Assembly (NCBI RefSeq): GCF_004354085.1
Contig: NZ_SMSE01000001.1
Coordinates: forward strand, 481,335 to 545,334
Length of the DNA stretch: 64,000 nucleotides
Source: Seongchinamella unica
Lineage (GTDB): Bacteria; Pseudomonadota; Gammaproteobacteria; Pseudomonadales; Halieaceae
Direction of reading: 5' to 3'
Below, in pieces: positions 10,766-20,299 of this stretch. Both the position numbers and the translations under genes were made by a program. Position 1 is the first letter of the stretch, and each line of letters begins with the position of its first letter. Under the pieces are notes generated by a model that was not told the DNA's origin, searched no databases, and saw only the letters and a list, made by a program, of their open reading frames with translations.

Positions 10766-12126
10766 TCCGCACCTCCCAATGCCAGCACGGCTTCCGTGAA
10801 GGCATCGCCCCGTGCCTGGTAACTGCTGAACATGTCCAGGCTGGCACAGGCGGGAGACAACAGAACGGTGTCTCCCGGCCCGGCACTCGCTGTCGCCATC
10901 GATACCGCCTCGGCCATGGTCGCCGCCCGACACGCCGGGACCAGGTCCGCCAGTGCGGCTTCCAGTGCCGCAGCATCCTCACCCATTAATACCAGTTGCT
11001 TGCAGTGACGCTGCACCGCTTCGCGCAACTGGTCAAAATCCGCGCCTTTACCCTGACCACCGGCTATCAGGACAACATCCCGCGCGCCACCCAGTCCGGC
11101 CAGCGCTGCCTCCGTGGCCCCAATGTTGGTGCCTTTGGAATCATTGACGAAGCGCACGCCGGCGAGTTCGGCAACCAGTTCACATCGGTGGGGAAGACCG
11201 CGAAACTCCCGCAGTGCGTCCAGCATGGCAGCGGTTGGCAGTCCCGCCGCATACCCCAGCGCCAGGGCCGCCAGCGCATTGGCCTGGTTATGCCTGCCGG
11301 CGATGGGCAATTCATCCACGGCTATCAGCGGATCGAAACCATGGCAGAGAAAGACCCGGCCTGCCTCTTCGCGCAGACCGAAACCATTGAGATCCGGCTC
11401 CCCCATGCGCCAGCGAATCACCGGCACCTTATCTTCCAACAACGGCATGGTAAGAGGGTCGTCACTGTTACACACCGCACAGGCGCAGCCGTAGAAGATG
11501 CGATGCTTGGCCTGGTGGTAACGGGGCATACTGCCGTGACGATCAAGATGATCCGCGCTGATATTGAGTACGGTAGCCACCGCCAGGCCCAGGGTACCAG
11601 CGCGCTCCAGCTGGAAACTGGACAGTTCGAGCACATACAGCTGACGCTCCTCCGTCAACAGGTCCAGCGCCGGCGTGCCCAGATTACCGCCAACACCGAC
11701 ATTGAGCTCAGCCCGTCGCGCCATGGCACCGACCAGTTCGGTAACGGTGGACTTGGCGTTGGAACCGGTGATACCGATAACCGGTGCTTTCGCCTCGCGC
11801 ATAAACAGGTCGATGTCACCCACCACGCTCGCACCCTCGGCGACCGCCTGAGCAATCAAAGGCTCGTCCAGGGCGATGCCGGGGCTGACCACAAGTTCTG
11901 AGGCCGTGACCAGCAAATCTTCGGGCCAGGCGCCGGCATAAACAGGGACCTCGGGCATTTCCCGGGATAACTCGTCCAGGCCCGGTGGCCGCTCGCGCGT
12001 GTCTACCACGCTGAAGCTGACACCCTGGCGGTACAGGTGGCGCGCGCAGGACAGACCGGTGACGCCGAGGCCGACGACTAGCCGATGTTCACTGCTTGCA
12101 ATTAAATCCTGTGCCACTCCCTGCAT
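10762..12126 (-). CDS. murD: UDP-N-acetylmuramoylalanine--D-glutamate ligase MurD
   Basis: Mur ligase adding D-Glu to UDP-MurNAc-L-Ala. It has 454 residues from the ATG at 12124-12126. The N-terminal nucleotide loop VVGLGVTGLS lies at about residues 17-26 and the ATP loop GITGSNAKST at 118-127; HLDRHGSM and NDSKGTN follow. The frame is open upstream into mraY, but that extension has no homology to the family, and the chosen start puts the conserved DLIASSEHR at the usual distance. AGGGAG lies unusually close to the ATG, so a GTG three codons in is a weaker alternative. The gap to mraY is 11 bases. Confidence 0.96.
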   Translation of the reverse strand: MQGVAQDLIASSEHRLVVGLGVTGLSCARHLYRQGVSFSVVDTRERPPGLDELSREMPEVPVYAGAWPEDLLVTASELVVSPGIALDEPLIAQAVAEGASVVGDIDLFMREAKAPVIGITGSNAKSTVTELVGAMARRAELNVGVGGNLGTPALDLLTEERQLYVLELSSFQLERAGTLGLAVATVLNISADHLDRHGSMPRYHQAKHRIFYGCACAVCNSDDPLTMPLLEDKVPVIRWRMGEPDLNGFGLREEAGRVFLCHGFDPLIAVDELPIAGRHNQANALAALALGYAAGLPTAAMLDALREFRGLPHRCELVAELAGVRFVNDSKGTNIGATEAALAGLGGARDVVLIAGGQGKGADFDQLREAVQRHCKQLVLMGEDAAALEAALADLVPACRAATMAEAVSMATASAGPGDTVLLSPACASLDMFSSYQARGDAFTEAVLALGGAE

Positions 12127-12137
12127 CTCTCCCTGCC

Positions 12138-13220
12138 CTAGCGCAGTTTCAGCGTCGCCAGCCCGAACAGGACCAGCATGACCGTGATAATCCAGAAACG
12201 CACAATCACCCGTGGTTCCGGCCAACCTTTCAATTCATAGTGATGGTGAATTGGTGCCATGCGGAAAATCCGCTTGCCGGTCAACTTGAACGATGCCACC
12301 TGCAGAATCACCGATACGGTTTCCAGCACGAAAATGCCGCCCATGATGAAAAACACCACTTCATGGCGGGTAATCACTGCCACCGTACCCAGTGCGGCCC
12401 CCAGCGCCAGCGCACCGACATCACCCATAAACACCTGGGCCGGGTAGGTGTTGAACCACAGGAACCCGAGGCCGGCGCCGCCGATGGCCCCGCAGAAAAC
12501 GGCCAGTTCACCGCTGCCGGCCACATAGGGAATCTGCAGGTAGCGGGCAAAATCCACGTGCCCCGTGAGATAGGCGAAAATACCCAGCGCCCCGCCCACC
12601 ATGACGGTTGGCAGAATTGCCAGGCCATCCAGGCCGTCGGTCAGGTTCACGGCATTGCTGGAGCCGACGATGACAAAATAGGTGAGCAGGATGAACAGCG
12701 GCCCCATACTCCAGGAAAAGTCCTTGAAAAAAGGCAGGTAAAGCTCGGTAGTGACCGGCGTGTCAAACGCGAAATAGAGGTAGCAGGCTGCCGCCAGACC
12801 GGCCACCGATTGCCAGAGATATTTCCAGCGTGCGGGCAGGCCGCGTGAGTCCTTCTCCACCACCTTGCGATAATCGTCCACCCAGCCGACGGCACCGAAT
12901 ACCGCCGTCACCAGCAACACGATCCACACATAGGGATTGCCCAGATCCGACCACAACAGCGTGGAAATCGCGATAGCCACCAGAATGAGGGCGCCGCCCA
13001 TGGTCGGCGTGCCGGCCTTGCTGAGATGACTCTGGGGGCCGTCATCGCGCACCGCCTGACCCACCTGGTGGTAGCTCAGCCGGCGGATCATCGCCGGGCC
13101 GACCAGCAGCGAAATGGCCAGGGCGGTACCGGTGGCCAGGATGCCGCGCAGGGTCAGGTACTGGAACACCCCGAAAGCGCTCTCAAACTGGGTCAGGTAT
13201 TGGGCCAGTAACAGCAACAT
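12138..13220 (-). CDS. mraY: Phospho-MurNAc-pentapeptide translocase MraY
   Basis: Integral membrane transferase making lipid I from UDP-MurNAc-pentapeptide and undecaprenyl phosphate. At 360 residues it matches the E. coli protein in length, and key residues keep the same numbers: D115 and D116 in [19 protein letters not shown] supplies the third catalytic Asp, and the histidine cluster [12 protein letters not shown] is intact. About ten membrane segments are evident. The ATG at 13218-13220 follows murF closely (2 bases). Confidence 0.98.
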   Translation of the reverse strand: MLLLLAQYLTQFESAFGVFQYLTLRGILATGTALAISLLVGPAMIRRLSYHQVGQAVRDDGPQSHLSKAGTPTMGGALILVAIAISTLLWSDLGNPYVWIVLLVTAVFGAVGWVDDYRKVVEKDSRGLPARWKYLWQSVAGLAAACYLYFAFDTPVTTELYLPFFKDFSWSMGPLFILLTYFVIVGSSNAVNLTDGLDGLAILPTVMVGGALGIFAYLTGHVDFARYLQIPYVAGSGELAVFCGAIGGAGLGFLWFNTYPAQVFMGDVGALALGAALGTVAVITRHEVVFFIMGGIFVLETVSVILQVASFKLTGKRIFRMAPIHHHYELKGWPEPRVIVRFWIITVMLVLFGLATLKLR

Positions 13221-13222
13221 GG

Positions 13223-14596
13223 CTAGCTCTCCTCGCCCGGTCCGACCGGGACCAGCGCTTTCAGTACACGCTCCATTCGAGCCCCTCGTGAACCTTTGAT
13301 CAGCACCGTGTCGCCGGTGCCGAAGGCGGCGGGTGCTGCCTGCGCGGCCTGCTCACAGTCCGCAAACCAGCGACCGTGCTCCCCAAAAGCTGTTACCGCC
13401 TCTTGCAACTCCTCGCCCACGCCCCAGAACTGCTGCACACCAATGGCTTTCGCATACTGGCCAAGTTCACGGTGCATCTGCGCACTGTCGTCACCCAGTT
13501 CGCGCATTGCCCCCATCACCAGGGTGGTGCGACCCTCACTGGCGACCAGCGTATCCATGGCGGCCCGGGCCGAACCGGGATTGGCGTTGTAACAGTCATC
13601 GATCACCAGCGCCCCGTTAATCGCTCGCAAGCTGGAGAGACGCCCCGCCACGGGGGTCACTGATTCCAGCCCTGCCTTGATCTCCCGCAGCTCGAGCCCG
13701 CAGGCCAGGCCCACGGCAATCGCCGCCAGGGCATTGGCCACATTGTGCTCGCCCGGTAACTGCAGCTGCAGCTCAATCGTTCCGGCCGGCGTGCTGGCGC
13801 TGAAGCGGGTACCGGCAACGCCTCTGGAGGAGATCCCGGTTGCGGCAATTGCCGCCCGGTCTGCTCCCCGCAGGGAGAAATCCAGCACTGTCGCCGCTCC
13901 CGCTCGCTCCCGCCACTGGTCCGCCCAGGGCTGGTCGGCATTGATAACAGCGGTATCCCCCGCTGCCAGCGCATCAAAAATCTCGCCCTTGGTCTGGACC
14001 ACCCCCGCCAGGCTGCCAAAGCCCTCGAGGTGGGCAGGCATGGCGTTGAGCAACACAGAAACCGTCGGTCGACCGAGCTCACAGAGCCAGGCAATATCCC
14101 CGGGGTTGGCTGCGCCCATTTCCACCACCGCAAACTCATGCTCGGGGGACAGCCGCAAGAGTGTCAGCGGAACGCCAATTTCATTATTGAAGTTACCCTC
14201 GGTGGCCAGGGTGGTGCCGCGGCGGGACAGCACACCGTTTATCAGGTTCTTGGCGGTGGTCTTGCCCGAGGAACCGGTAATCGCCACCAGCGGACCCTGA
14301 TAGAGGTCGCGGTTAAAAGCCCCGAGCTTACCCAGGGCCCGCTGGGTGTCTGCGACCAGCAACTGCGGCAAGCCGGAATCAGCCTCCCTGCTGACCAGGG
14401 CAGCGACCGCGCCCTTCTCGCCGACCTCGGCGATGTAGTCGTTGCCATCAAAGTGCTCGCCCTCCAAGGCCACAAACAGCCCGCCGTCGACCACCTTGCG
14501 ACTGTCGGTAAATACCTGGCTGAATGTGGCATCGCCATCCACCATTTTCCCTTGGAGCGGCTGCTGCAATTCAGAGAGGCTGATAGCGCGCATCAT
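13223..14596 (-). CDS. murF: UDP-MurNAc-tripeptide--D-alanyl-D-alanine ligase MurF
   Basis: Last cytoplasmic Mur ligase, adding the D-Ala-D-Ala made by DdlB. It has 457 residues, with ATP loop ITGSSGKTT at about 106-114, the [14 protein letters not shown] segment, NALAAIAV, and [10 protein letters not shown] near residue 330, all typical of MurF. Two ATGs are adjacent; the first (14594-14596) forms an ATGA overlap with the murE stop and is taken. The C-terminal [10 protein letters not shown] motif is also present. Confidence 0.97.
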   Translation of the reverse strand: MMRAISLSELQQPLQGKMVDGDATFSQVFTDSRKVVDGGLFVALEGEHFDGNDYIAEVGEKGAVAALVSREADSGLPQLLVADTQRALGKLGAFNRDLYQGPLVAITGSSGKTTAKNLINGVLSRRGTTLATEGNFNNEIGVPLTLLRLSPEHEFAVVEMGAANPGDIAWLCELGRPTVSVLLNAMPAHLEGFGSLAGVVQTKGEIFDALAAGDTAVINADQPWADQWRERAGAATVLDFSLRGADRAAIAATGISSRGVAGTRFSASTPAGTIELQLQLPGEHNVANALAAIAVGLACGLELREIKAGLESVTPVAGRLSSLRAINGALVIDDCYNANPGSARAAMDTLVASEGRTTLVMGAMRELGDDSAQMHRELGQYAKAIGVQQFWGVGEELQEAVTAFGEHGRWFADCEQAAQAAPAAFGTGDTVLIKGSRGARMERVLKALVPVGPGEES

Positions 14597-16059
14597 TGGC
14601 CGGCCCTCCCGGCCAGTGCGGCCAGCGCGTGCTCTTCATCACTGAAATGCAGGTAATCCCCTTCCACGATCTGGTAGTCCTCGTGGCCCTTGCCGGCGAC
14701 AACAACGCAGTCACCGGCGGAGGCATTCGCAATCGCCCCGGCGATAGCGGCTGCCCGGTCAACTTCCAGCGAGTAGTCACCGCTGCAGCCGGTTGCGATG
14801 TCCGCCAGTATTACCGTCGGGTCCTCGCCGCGCGGGTTATCGCTGGTCACCCAGACCTTGTCGGCCAGCGAGCAGGCGACGCGTCCCATGACCTGGCGTT
14901 TTTCCCGGTCCCGGTCACCGCCGCAGCCAAACACAACCACCAGGTTTCCCTTCACATGAGGTTTGAGGGCCGCCAGCACCTGCTCCAGCGCGTCCGGCGT
15001 GTGGGCGTAATCGATAATCACCTGCAGCCCCGAATCGTTGGGCAGGGACTGCATCCGGCCAGGCACCGGTCGCAACCGGGAAACCGCGGCAAGCACCTCG
15101 GCCAGGGGCTCACCGGCTAACACGGCAGCGCCGATCGCTGCCGCCAGATTGGCCAGGTTGAAATCACCCGCCAGGGGACTGAGGAAATCGCCACTGCCCC
15201 AGGGGGTGCGCAAGCGGCCACTGACCTGGCCGGCGGTGAAGTCTGCCCGCTCGACGAAGATATCTGCTGCCGGATTGGCAATGGAATAGCTGTAGGTACT
15301 CACCGAAGGCTCGACCAGCGCCTGGATTCGGGCGCTGAACTCGTCGTCGAGATTGATCAGCGCGTGTTTCAGGCCCGGAGTGGCGAACAGCGCCAGCTTC
15401 GCCCGGCCATAGGCATCCATGCTGCCGTGGTAGTCCAGATGGTCATGGGAGAGATTGGTAAACACCGCAGTTTCGAACTCGATACCGTTTGCCCGCCCCT
15501 GAACCAGCGCGTGGGATGACACCTCCATGCTCACCGCGAAGACCCCCTGGTCGCGCCAGCTGGCGAGCTGCTGCTGCAGGGATACCGCATCAGGGGTTGT
15601 ATTACCGCCCTGGGCGACATCTTCATCGAGACTGGCACCCAGAGTGCCGATGACCCCGCAGGACCGGCCGAGCAGTCGCAACAACTGGGCCACGAGACGA
15701 CTGGTCGTGGTTTTGCCGTTGGTCCCGGTGACCCCAACCATGTGCAGCCCCGCGGCGGGATGGTCATAAAACCGGGCGGCGATGAAGCCCGACTCCTGCT
15801 GCAGGTCCGGTACTTCCACCAGCGGCACCGGCAGGGTCTCGACAAAACCGGCGACAGGCGGTTCGGCGGCGATGGCAGCGGCACCGCTGGCCACCGCCTG
15901 CTCGATAAACTGGCGGCCATCGTGGACCTCGCCGGGTATGGCGAGGAACAGATCCCCCGTGCCGACCCGGCGGCTGTCCAGTGCAATGCCGCTGACCAGC
16001 GTCTGGGCCCCGGAGCATCCCGGCATGTCAAGCACCTGTGACAGCGGATGTGCGGGCAT
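14593..16059 (-). CDS. murE: UDP-MurNAc-tripeptide synthetase MurE (meso-diaminopimelate type)
   Basis: Mur ligase adding the third stem-peptide residue. The 488 residues include TGTNGKTTT at 111-119, the carbamylated-lysine region around SHDHLDYHGSM, and DYAHTPDALE. The substrate motif DNPRGEDP near residue 405 is the form associated with meso-diaminopimelate rather than lysine, as expected for a Gram-negative organism. The start overlaps the ftsI stop as TGATG. Confidence 0.97.
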   Translation of the reverse strand: MPAHPLSQVLDMPGCSGAQTLVSGIALDSRRVGTGDLFLAIPGEVHDGRQFIEQAVASGAAAIAAEPPVAGFVETLPVPLVEVPDLQQESGFIAARFYDHPAAGLHMVGVTGTNGKTTTSRLVAQLLRLLGRSCGVIGTLGASLDEDVAQGGNTTPDAVSLQQQLASWRDQGVFAVSMEVSSHALVQGRANGIEFETAVFTNLSHDHLDYHGSMDAYGRAKLALFATPGLKHALINLDDEFSARIQALVEPSVSTYSYSIANPAADIFVERADFTAGQVSGRLRTPWGSGDFLSPLAGDFNLANLAAAIGAAVLAGEPLAEVLAAVSRLRPVPGRMQSLPNDSGLQVIIDYAHTPDALEQVLAALKPHVKGNLVVVFGCGGDRDREKRQVMGRVACSLADKVWVTSDNPRGEDPTVILADIATGCSGDYSLEVDRAAAIAGAIANASAGDCVVVAGKGHEDYQIVEGDYLHFSDEEHALAALAGRAGQ

Positions 16060-17798
16060 CAGGCGGCACCCCCGGTCAGGCCTGCGCTGGCCGCAACTTC
16101 TTCGGGGAACTCGGAAGGTGTTGCTCCCAGCAGGCGCAGAGCGCCCCGGGTGACCGTGGAAAAGACCGGCGCCGCTACCGCGCCGCCGCCATAGTCTTCC
16201 CCCTTGGGATCATTGATAACCACGACAGTGACCACCCGGGGATTGTTCACCGGCGCCAGTCCCGCAAACAGGGCCACATGAGAGTCCTCGATATAGCCGC
16301 CGGGACCCACCTTGCGCACGGTGCCGGTTTTGCCGGCAACGTTAAATCCATCTACCCGGGCTTTGCGGGCCGTACCGTGCTCACCGGTAACCGCGTGCAG
16401 AACGTCGAGTACCTGTGATGCCACTGATTCAGAAATGACCCGCTGCGGCTCTGGCACATTGCCATCCAGGGCGAGCAGGGACACCGGTCGCTGCAATCCC
16501 CCCGTGGCAAACGCGGTATAGGCACGGGCCAGTTGCAAGGGCGTCGTGGTGATGCCGTAGCCGAACGCCAGCGAGATTTTCTCCGTTGAATACCAGCGCG
16601 GCCGATTGGGCAGCAGGCCACTGCTTTCGCCCGGGAAGCCGGTACCCATGGGTTCGCCGATACCAAAGCGCTGGAACACTTCACGGATAGGCTCGTGCCC
16701 CAGGTCAACCGCCAGCTTGGTGACCCCAACCTGACTGGATTTCTCGATGGCGCGTGACAGCGTGACTTCACCGTAGTTGCGCGGATCCTTGTAGGTCTTG
16801 GGACCGACCCGGATCCAGCCCGGGGCGGTATCGATAAGTGTGCTGGTGGTGTAACGGCCGCTTTCCAGTGCCGCCACCAGGGTCATGGATTTCATGGTCG
16901 AGCCGGGCTCATAGGTATCGGTAATCGCCCGGTTGCGCATGCTGGCCGCTTTCATGTTCTTGCGACTGTTGGGGTTGTACACCGGGTAATTAACCATCGC
17001 CAGGACCTCGCCGGTGCGGGCGTCCAGAGTCACCACGCTGCCGGATTCTGCCTGTGCTGCTGTTACCGCCTTGCGCAATTCCCGGTGCTGCAGGTGCTGC
17101 AGGCGAAGATCGATACTCAGGCGCAGGTCCCTGCCCGGAGCGGCTGGCTGGACCACACCGATATCCCGGACCATATTGCCACGCAGGTCCTTGATGTATT
17201 TTTTCTTGCCGGGCCTGCCCTGCAACCAGTCATCGTAAGCCAGCTCGATCCCGGCGATGCCTTCATCGTCGACATTGGTAAAGCCGACCAGCTGCGCCGC
17301 CACTTCACCGGCAGGATAAAAACGCCGGTATTCCCTTTCCCCGTAGACACCGGGAAAGCGACGGGCAAGGATCTCCCGGGCCTCGTGTGGCACCCGGTGG
17401 CGCTGCAGGTACATGAAGCGCTTGCCGTCGTAGCGCTCCAGCTTCCGCTGCAGCTCGGCGAGCGGCATACCCAGGCTTTCGGCCAGCTCGGGAAGACGCT
17501 CGGAACCGGCGAGACGCTGCGGGTCGGCCCAGATGGACACCACCGGAGTGCTCACCGCCAGGGGTTCACCACGGCGGTCGGTGATGACGCCGCGATAAGC
17601 CGGTATCTCCGCGGTCCGCAATGAGCGGGCCTCGCCCTGGTTCTGCAGAAACGCATAGCCGCGCTCGGTATCCAGAATCTGCAACGACAGCACCCGGCCC
17701 ACCAGTAACGAGAGCATACTCAGCAGCAGCCCTATAACGAGATAAAGGCGCCACAGGGCTGCCTTCCTGGGAGACTGCTTTCTGGCGACCGACCTCAT
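16059..17798 (-). CDS. ftsI: Septal peptidoglycan transpeptidase FtsI (PBP3), atypical SxN motif
   Basis: Class B penicillin-binding protein that cross-links septal peptidoglycan with FtsW. It has 579 residues: a short cytoplasmic tail, one membrane segment (about 16-38), a pedestal domain and a transpeptidase domain. The catalytic S300TMK and K490TG motifs are intact. The middle motif, SSN in E. coli and Pseudomonas, here reads S354-S355-Q356 in KSSQVGVTKLA, a change in a residue that contacts substrate and beta-lactams. The ATG at 17796-17798 overlaps the ftsL stop as ATGA. Confidence 0.97.
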   Translation of the reverse strand: MRSVARKQSPRKAALWRLYLVIGLLLSMLSLLVGRVLSLQILDTERGYAFLQNQGEARSLRTAEIPAYRGVITDRRGEPLAVSTPVVSIWADPQRLAGSERLPELAESLGMPLAELQRKLERYDGKRFMYLQRHRVPHEAREILARRFPGVYGEREYRRFYPAGEVAAQLVGFTNVDDEGIAGIELAYDDWLQGRPGKKKYIKDLRGNMVRDIGVVQPAAPGRDLRLSIDLRLQHLQHRELRKAVTAAQAESGSVVTLDARTGEVLAMVNYPVYNPNSRKNMKAASMRNRAITDTYEPGSTMKSMTLVAALESGRYTTSTLIDTAPGWIRVGPKTYKDPRNYGEVTLSRAIEKSSQVGVTKLAVDLGHEPIREVFQRFGIGEPMGTGFPGESSGLLPNRPRWYSTEKISLAFGYGITTTPLQLARAYTAFATGGLQRPVSLLALDGNVPEPQRVISESVASQVLDVLHAVTGEHGTARKARVDGFNVAGKTGTVRKVGPGGYIEDSHVALFAGLAPVNNPRVVTVVVINDPKGEDYGGGAVAAPVFSTVTRGALRLLGATPSEFPEEVAASAGLTGGAA

Positions 17799-18130
17799 CG
17801 CCTCACCACCTTGTAGCTGGCTAGGTCAGGCTCCGCCATACCCAGCTCCCCCCGGGCGACTTTCTCCACCCGGTGATGCGAGGCCCAGGTGCTTTCTTCC
17901 AGCAGCAAGCGACCGTAGTCTTCCTGCAGGTGCCATTGCCGGGACTCAAGAATCTGCAACCGGGTGTACAGCTCGCGACAGCTGTGGGTCGAGTGAATAA
18001 CAGCAAACGCCGAAGCCAGCACCAGCGTCAGCACAGCGACATTCAGCCACAGCAGCGATTGCCCCCGATGCCCGGAGCGACGACCCACTGCCGCAGTGAC
18101 CATGGTGGTGCCGGCCATCCGCGCGCTCAT
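17795..18130 (-). CDS. ftsL: Cell division protein FtsL
   Basis: Small bitopic divisome protein that pairs with FtsB and FtsQ and activates FtsWI. It has 111 residues with one membrane segment at about 26-46 and a periplasmic coiled coil ([22 protein letters not shown]) ending in a short conserved [15 protein letters not shown] segment. Identification rests on size, topology and position: ATGA overlaps with both rsmH upstream and ftsI downstream. Confidence 0.92.
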   Translation of the reverse strand: MSARMAGTTMVTAAVGRRSGHRGQSLLWLNVAVLTLVLASAFAVIHSTHSCRELYTRLQILESRQWHLQEDYGRLLLEESTWASHHRVEKVARGELGMAEPDLASYKVVRR

Positions 18131-19044
18131 GCTATTTTCTCCGCAACCCGCATCACCGCGCTACGGGCCCGCACGTTATCGCCGACTTCCACATCCGAGG
18201 CCTTGACCGCCTTGCCCACCAGCTTCATTCGCCGGTTAAGGGCTGCGTCGGTGACCGGCACCCCGGCGGGCAGCTGTTCACCGCGGGCCCTATCGCGCAT
18301 GTAACGCTTGACCATGCGATCTTCCAGGGAGTGAAAACTGATCACCACCAGCCGCCCTCCGACCTTGAGCATGTCCAGCGCCGAGGCCAGCAGGTCGGCG
18401 AGATCGTCAAGCTCGCGATTCACCTTGATGCGGATGGCCTGAAAGGCCCGTGTGGCCGGGTGTTTGTGCTTTTCCCAACGCGGATTGGCTTCGCTGACCA
18501 CCCTGGCCAATTGGCCGGTGGTGGTCAGCGGCGCTTCATCCCGCGCCTTCACGATGGCAGCGGCTATGCGCTTGGCGAAGCGCTCTTCACCGTATTCCTT
18601 CAATACCTCGGCGATATCCTCTACCGGCGCATAGGCCAACCACTGGGCCGCCGTTTCACCGCGTGAGGTGTCCATCCGCATATCCAGCGGGCCATCCTGC
18701 ATAAAACTGAAACCGCGGTCTGCCTCGTCCAGTTGCGGGCTGCTCACCCCCAGGTCCAGCAGAATTCCGTCCAGGGCCACAATCCCCTCGGCTTCCAGCC
18801 TGGCGGGAAGATCGGCGAAGGAGCCGTGGTAGAAACTGAACCGTGAGTCTTCCTGGCAGAGCCGGGCAGCGTATTCGCAGGCGACCGGGTCCTTGTCCAC
18901 CCCCAGCAGTCGCCCGTCGGCATCCAGTTGCTCCAGGACAAAACGGCTGTGCCCACCGCGGCCGAACGTGCCGTCCACGTAGGTACCACTGGGCGACGTT
19001 ACCAGAGCTTCGACTGCCTCTCGTAATAATACTGTCTGGTGCAT
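18127..19044 (-). CDS. rsmH: 16S rRNA (cytosine-1402-N4)-methyltransferase RsmH
   Basis: SAM-dependent methyltransferase (formerly MraW) modifying C1402 in the ribosomal P site. It has 305 residues with the SAM motif [28 protein letters not shown], and the C-terminal [13 protein letters not shown] motif. A GTG three codons upstream is in frame immediately after the mraZ stop. The ATG at 19042-19044 is preferred because AGGTGA precedes it by five bases and because the protein conventionally starts MHQTVLL. It is the second gene of the dcw cluster. Confidence 0.96.
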   Translation of the reverse strand: MHQTVLLREAVEALVTSPSGTYVDGTFGRGGHSRFVLEQLDADGRLLGVDKDPVACEYAARLCQEDSRFSFYHGSFADLPARLEAEGIVALDGILLDLGVSSPQLDEADRGFSFMQDGPLDMRMDTSRGETAAQWLAYAPVEDIAEVLKEYGEERFAKRIAAAIVKARDEAPLTTTGQLARVVSEANPRWEKHKHPATRAFQAIRIKVNRELDDLADLLASALDMLKVGGRLVVISFHSLEDRMVKRYMRDRARGEQLPAGVPVTDAALNRRMKLVGKAVKASDVEVGDNVRARSAVMRVAEKIA

Positions 19045-19053
19045 GTTGGTCAC

Positions 19054-19509
19054 CTACAGTTTGAGGGAGAGAAGTTCGTCGGGCAGTGCCGCATCGGGCC
19101 CGGAGTCCGCCAGCGCCTGCTCCTGCTCGGCCAACCAGAGGGCCTCTGACCAGATTTCCAACTTGTTGCCCTGCCCCACCAGGACCAGTTTCTTATCCAG
19201 TTGCGCATATTCACGCTGGGACTGGGGCAACAACAGGCGGCCGTTGCTGTCCAGTTCAATATCGGTGGCATAGCCCAGCACCAGGCGCTGGAAACGCTTC
19301 ACCGCAGGATTGAGGGCAGGAAGCCCCTGGATGTCCTGCTCGATTCGCTCCCACTCGGGCAGCGGATAGACCACCAGGCATTTGGACTGGGTGTCGATGG
19401 TAATGACAATTCGACCGTCGCACCGGGACAGCAACGGCTCGCGCTGGCGCGCTGGCATCGCCAGTCGCCCCTTCGCGTCCATATTGATGTGCTGTACTCC
19501 ACGAAACAC
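19054..19509 (-). CDS. mraZ: Transcriptional regulator MraZ (GTG start)
   Basis: AbrB-like DNA-binding protein with two MraZ repeats that autoregulates the dcw cluster in E. coli. The 151 residues match Pseudomonas MraZ in length. The two DNA-facing signatures are visible as DAKGRLAMP (about residues 11-19) and DSNGRLLLP in the second repeat. An upstream in-frame GTG would add five residues, but the GTG at 19507-19509 gives the conserved VFRGVQ start, with a GGGGAAA stretch ahead. Candidate binding repeats lie immediately upstream. First gene of the cluster. Confidence 0.96.
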   Translation of the reverse strand: MFRGVQHINMDAKGRLAMPARQREPLLSRCDGRIVITIDTQSKCLVVYPLPEWERIEQDIQGLPALNPAVKRFQRLVLGYATDIELDSNGRLLLPQSQREYAQLDKKLVLVGQGNKLEIWSEALWLAEQEQALADSGPDAALPDELLSLKL

Positions 19510-19520
19510 GCCAGATTTCC

Positions 19521-19575
19521 CCACTCACCTGTCTTCTATATCCACAAAAAGACAGATTTACCCACTTATATCCAC
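19521..19575 (-). promoter_or_regulatory. Candidate MraZ operator: four phased GTGG repeats
   Basis: On the minus strand GTGG occurs four times, with its first base at 19575, 19565, 19545 and 19524. Intervals are 10, 20 and 21 bases, close to whole helical turns on one DNA face. MraZ in E. coli binds direct repeats of a TGGGN-type motif spaced about ten bases, so this array just ahead of mraZ fits an autoregulatory site. It lies between the likely transcription start and the GTG start codon. Assignment by position and spacing; not tested. Confidence 0.7.
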
Positions 19576-19583
19576 TTTTCGAC

Positions 19584-19613
19584 ACTATAGGCTCGCCCGC
19601 CTCCCCCCGTCAA
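19584..19613 (-). promoter_or_regulatory. Promoter of the dcw cluster (sigma70-like)
   Basis: Minus-strand TTGACG (19613-19608) and TATAGT (19589-19584) separated by 18 bases give a good sigma70 match. Transcription would start near 19577, about 70 bases ahead of the mraZ start codon, and would run into the GTGG repeat array. It is the only strong promoter seen ahead of the whole division gene run. Confidence 0.72.
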
Positions 19614-19885
19614 CCACAGGGAGAGCTAAAAAACACTGTAAATTCAGGCCTTTACGGCACTTTTCGAGGTCATTTGGAAGAGTTTTGGAAACTAAAAAAT
19701 CCACCAAAACAGCCCCATAAGAGAGACTCCTGAGGATTTACTTTAAGTTACAGGCTGATTTTTTATTTTTGTTCCTGCTTTTTAGTTCGAAATCGAATAA
19801 GGGTAATCCGCTCCCGCCCGCGGGACCACCGCCGACCTCCCCGTGGCTGGCAAGCGCCAGCACCGCGGCAGTGACAGAACAGGCA
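19614..19885. other. Intergenic stretch between mraZ promoter and rnpB terminator
   Basis: About 270 bases without a convincing gene. The part at 19740-19800 is AT-rich, with T-runs on the plus strand. No hairpin terminator, transfer RNA or conserved open frame was recognised. It may contain upstream promoter elements for the division cluster on the minus strand. Confidence 0.4.
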
Positions 19886-19920
19886 CAAAAAAGCCCCGCA
19901 ACGCGCTAACGCTGCGGGGC
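19886..19920 (-). terminator. Intrinsic terminator of rnpB
   Basis: Stem GCCCCGCA (19893-19900) pairs with TGCGGGGC (19913-19920) with an extra inner pairing in the loop, and is followed on the minus strand by six T residues (A-run at 19887-19892). It directly follows the 3' end of the RNase P RNA. Confidence 0.88.
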
Positions 19921-19925
19921 CGTGT

Positions 19926-20270
19926 TCAGTGAGCCGGTCGATAAGCCGGGTTCTGTCGTGGGCGACCATTCATCTGCGACAACCGTCGCCGGTTGCCTGA
20001 AGCGACCTACCCGAATCCACCGCGGGCCACGGCTGAAGGATTCCTATTTGGTCTTGCTCCGGGTGGGGTTTACCATCGCCGCGCCTGTTACCAGCCGCGC
20101 GGTGCGCTCTTACCGCACCATTTCACCCTTACCTGCCGAGGCAGGCGGTATACTTTCTGTTGCACTTTCCGTGGGCTTTCGCCCCCCAGGCGTTACCTGG
20201 CACCCTGCCCTGTGGAGCCCGGACTTTCCTCCCTCCACCAGGTGGAGAGCGATCGCCTGACCGACTCGGC
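19926..20270 (-). ncRNA. rnpB: RNase P RNA, bacterial type A
   Basis: Catalytic RNA that trims tRNA 5' leaders. On the minus strand the sequence contains GGAGGAAAGTCCGGGCTCC (P4 5' strand), AGGGTGCCAGGTAACGCCTG, GGTAAGAGCGCACCGCGC, GGCTGGTAACAG, GGTAAACCCCACCCGGAGCA and the 3' hallmark ACGACAGAACCCGGCTTATC. The outer helix P1 is formed by GAGTCGGTC (20267-20259) and GACCGGCTC (19939-19931) with one G-U pair. Length is about 345 nt; the P3 arm is shorter than in E. coli. Ends are estimated to within a few bases. Position upstream of mraZ is as in Pseudomonas. Confidence 0.97.
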
Positions 20271-20299
20271 GGCAAGCCTAACAGCACCCGCGGGCAGTC

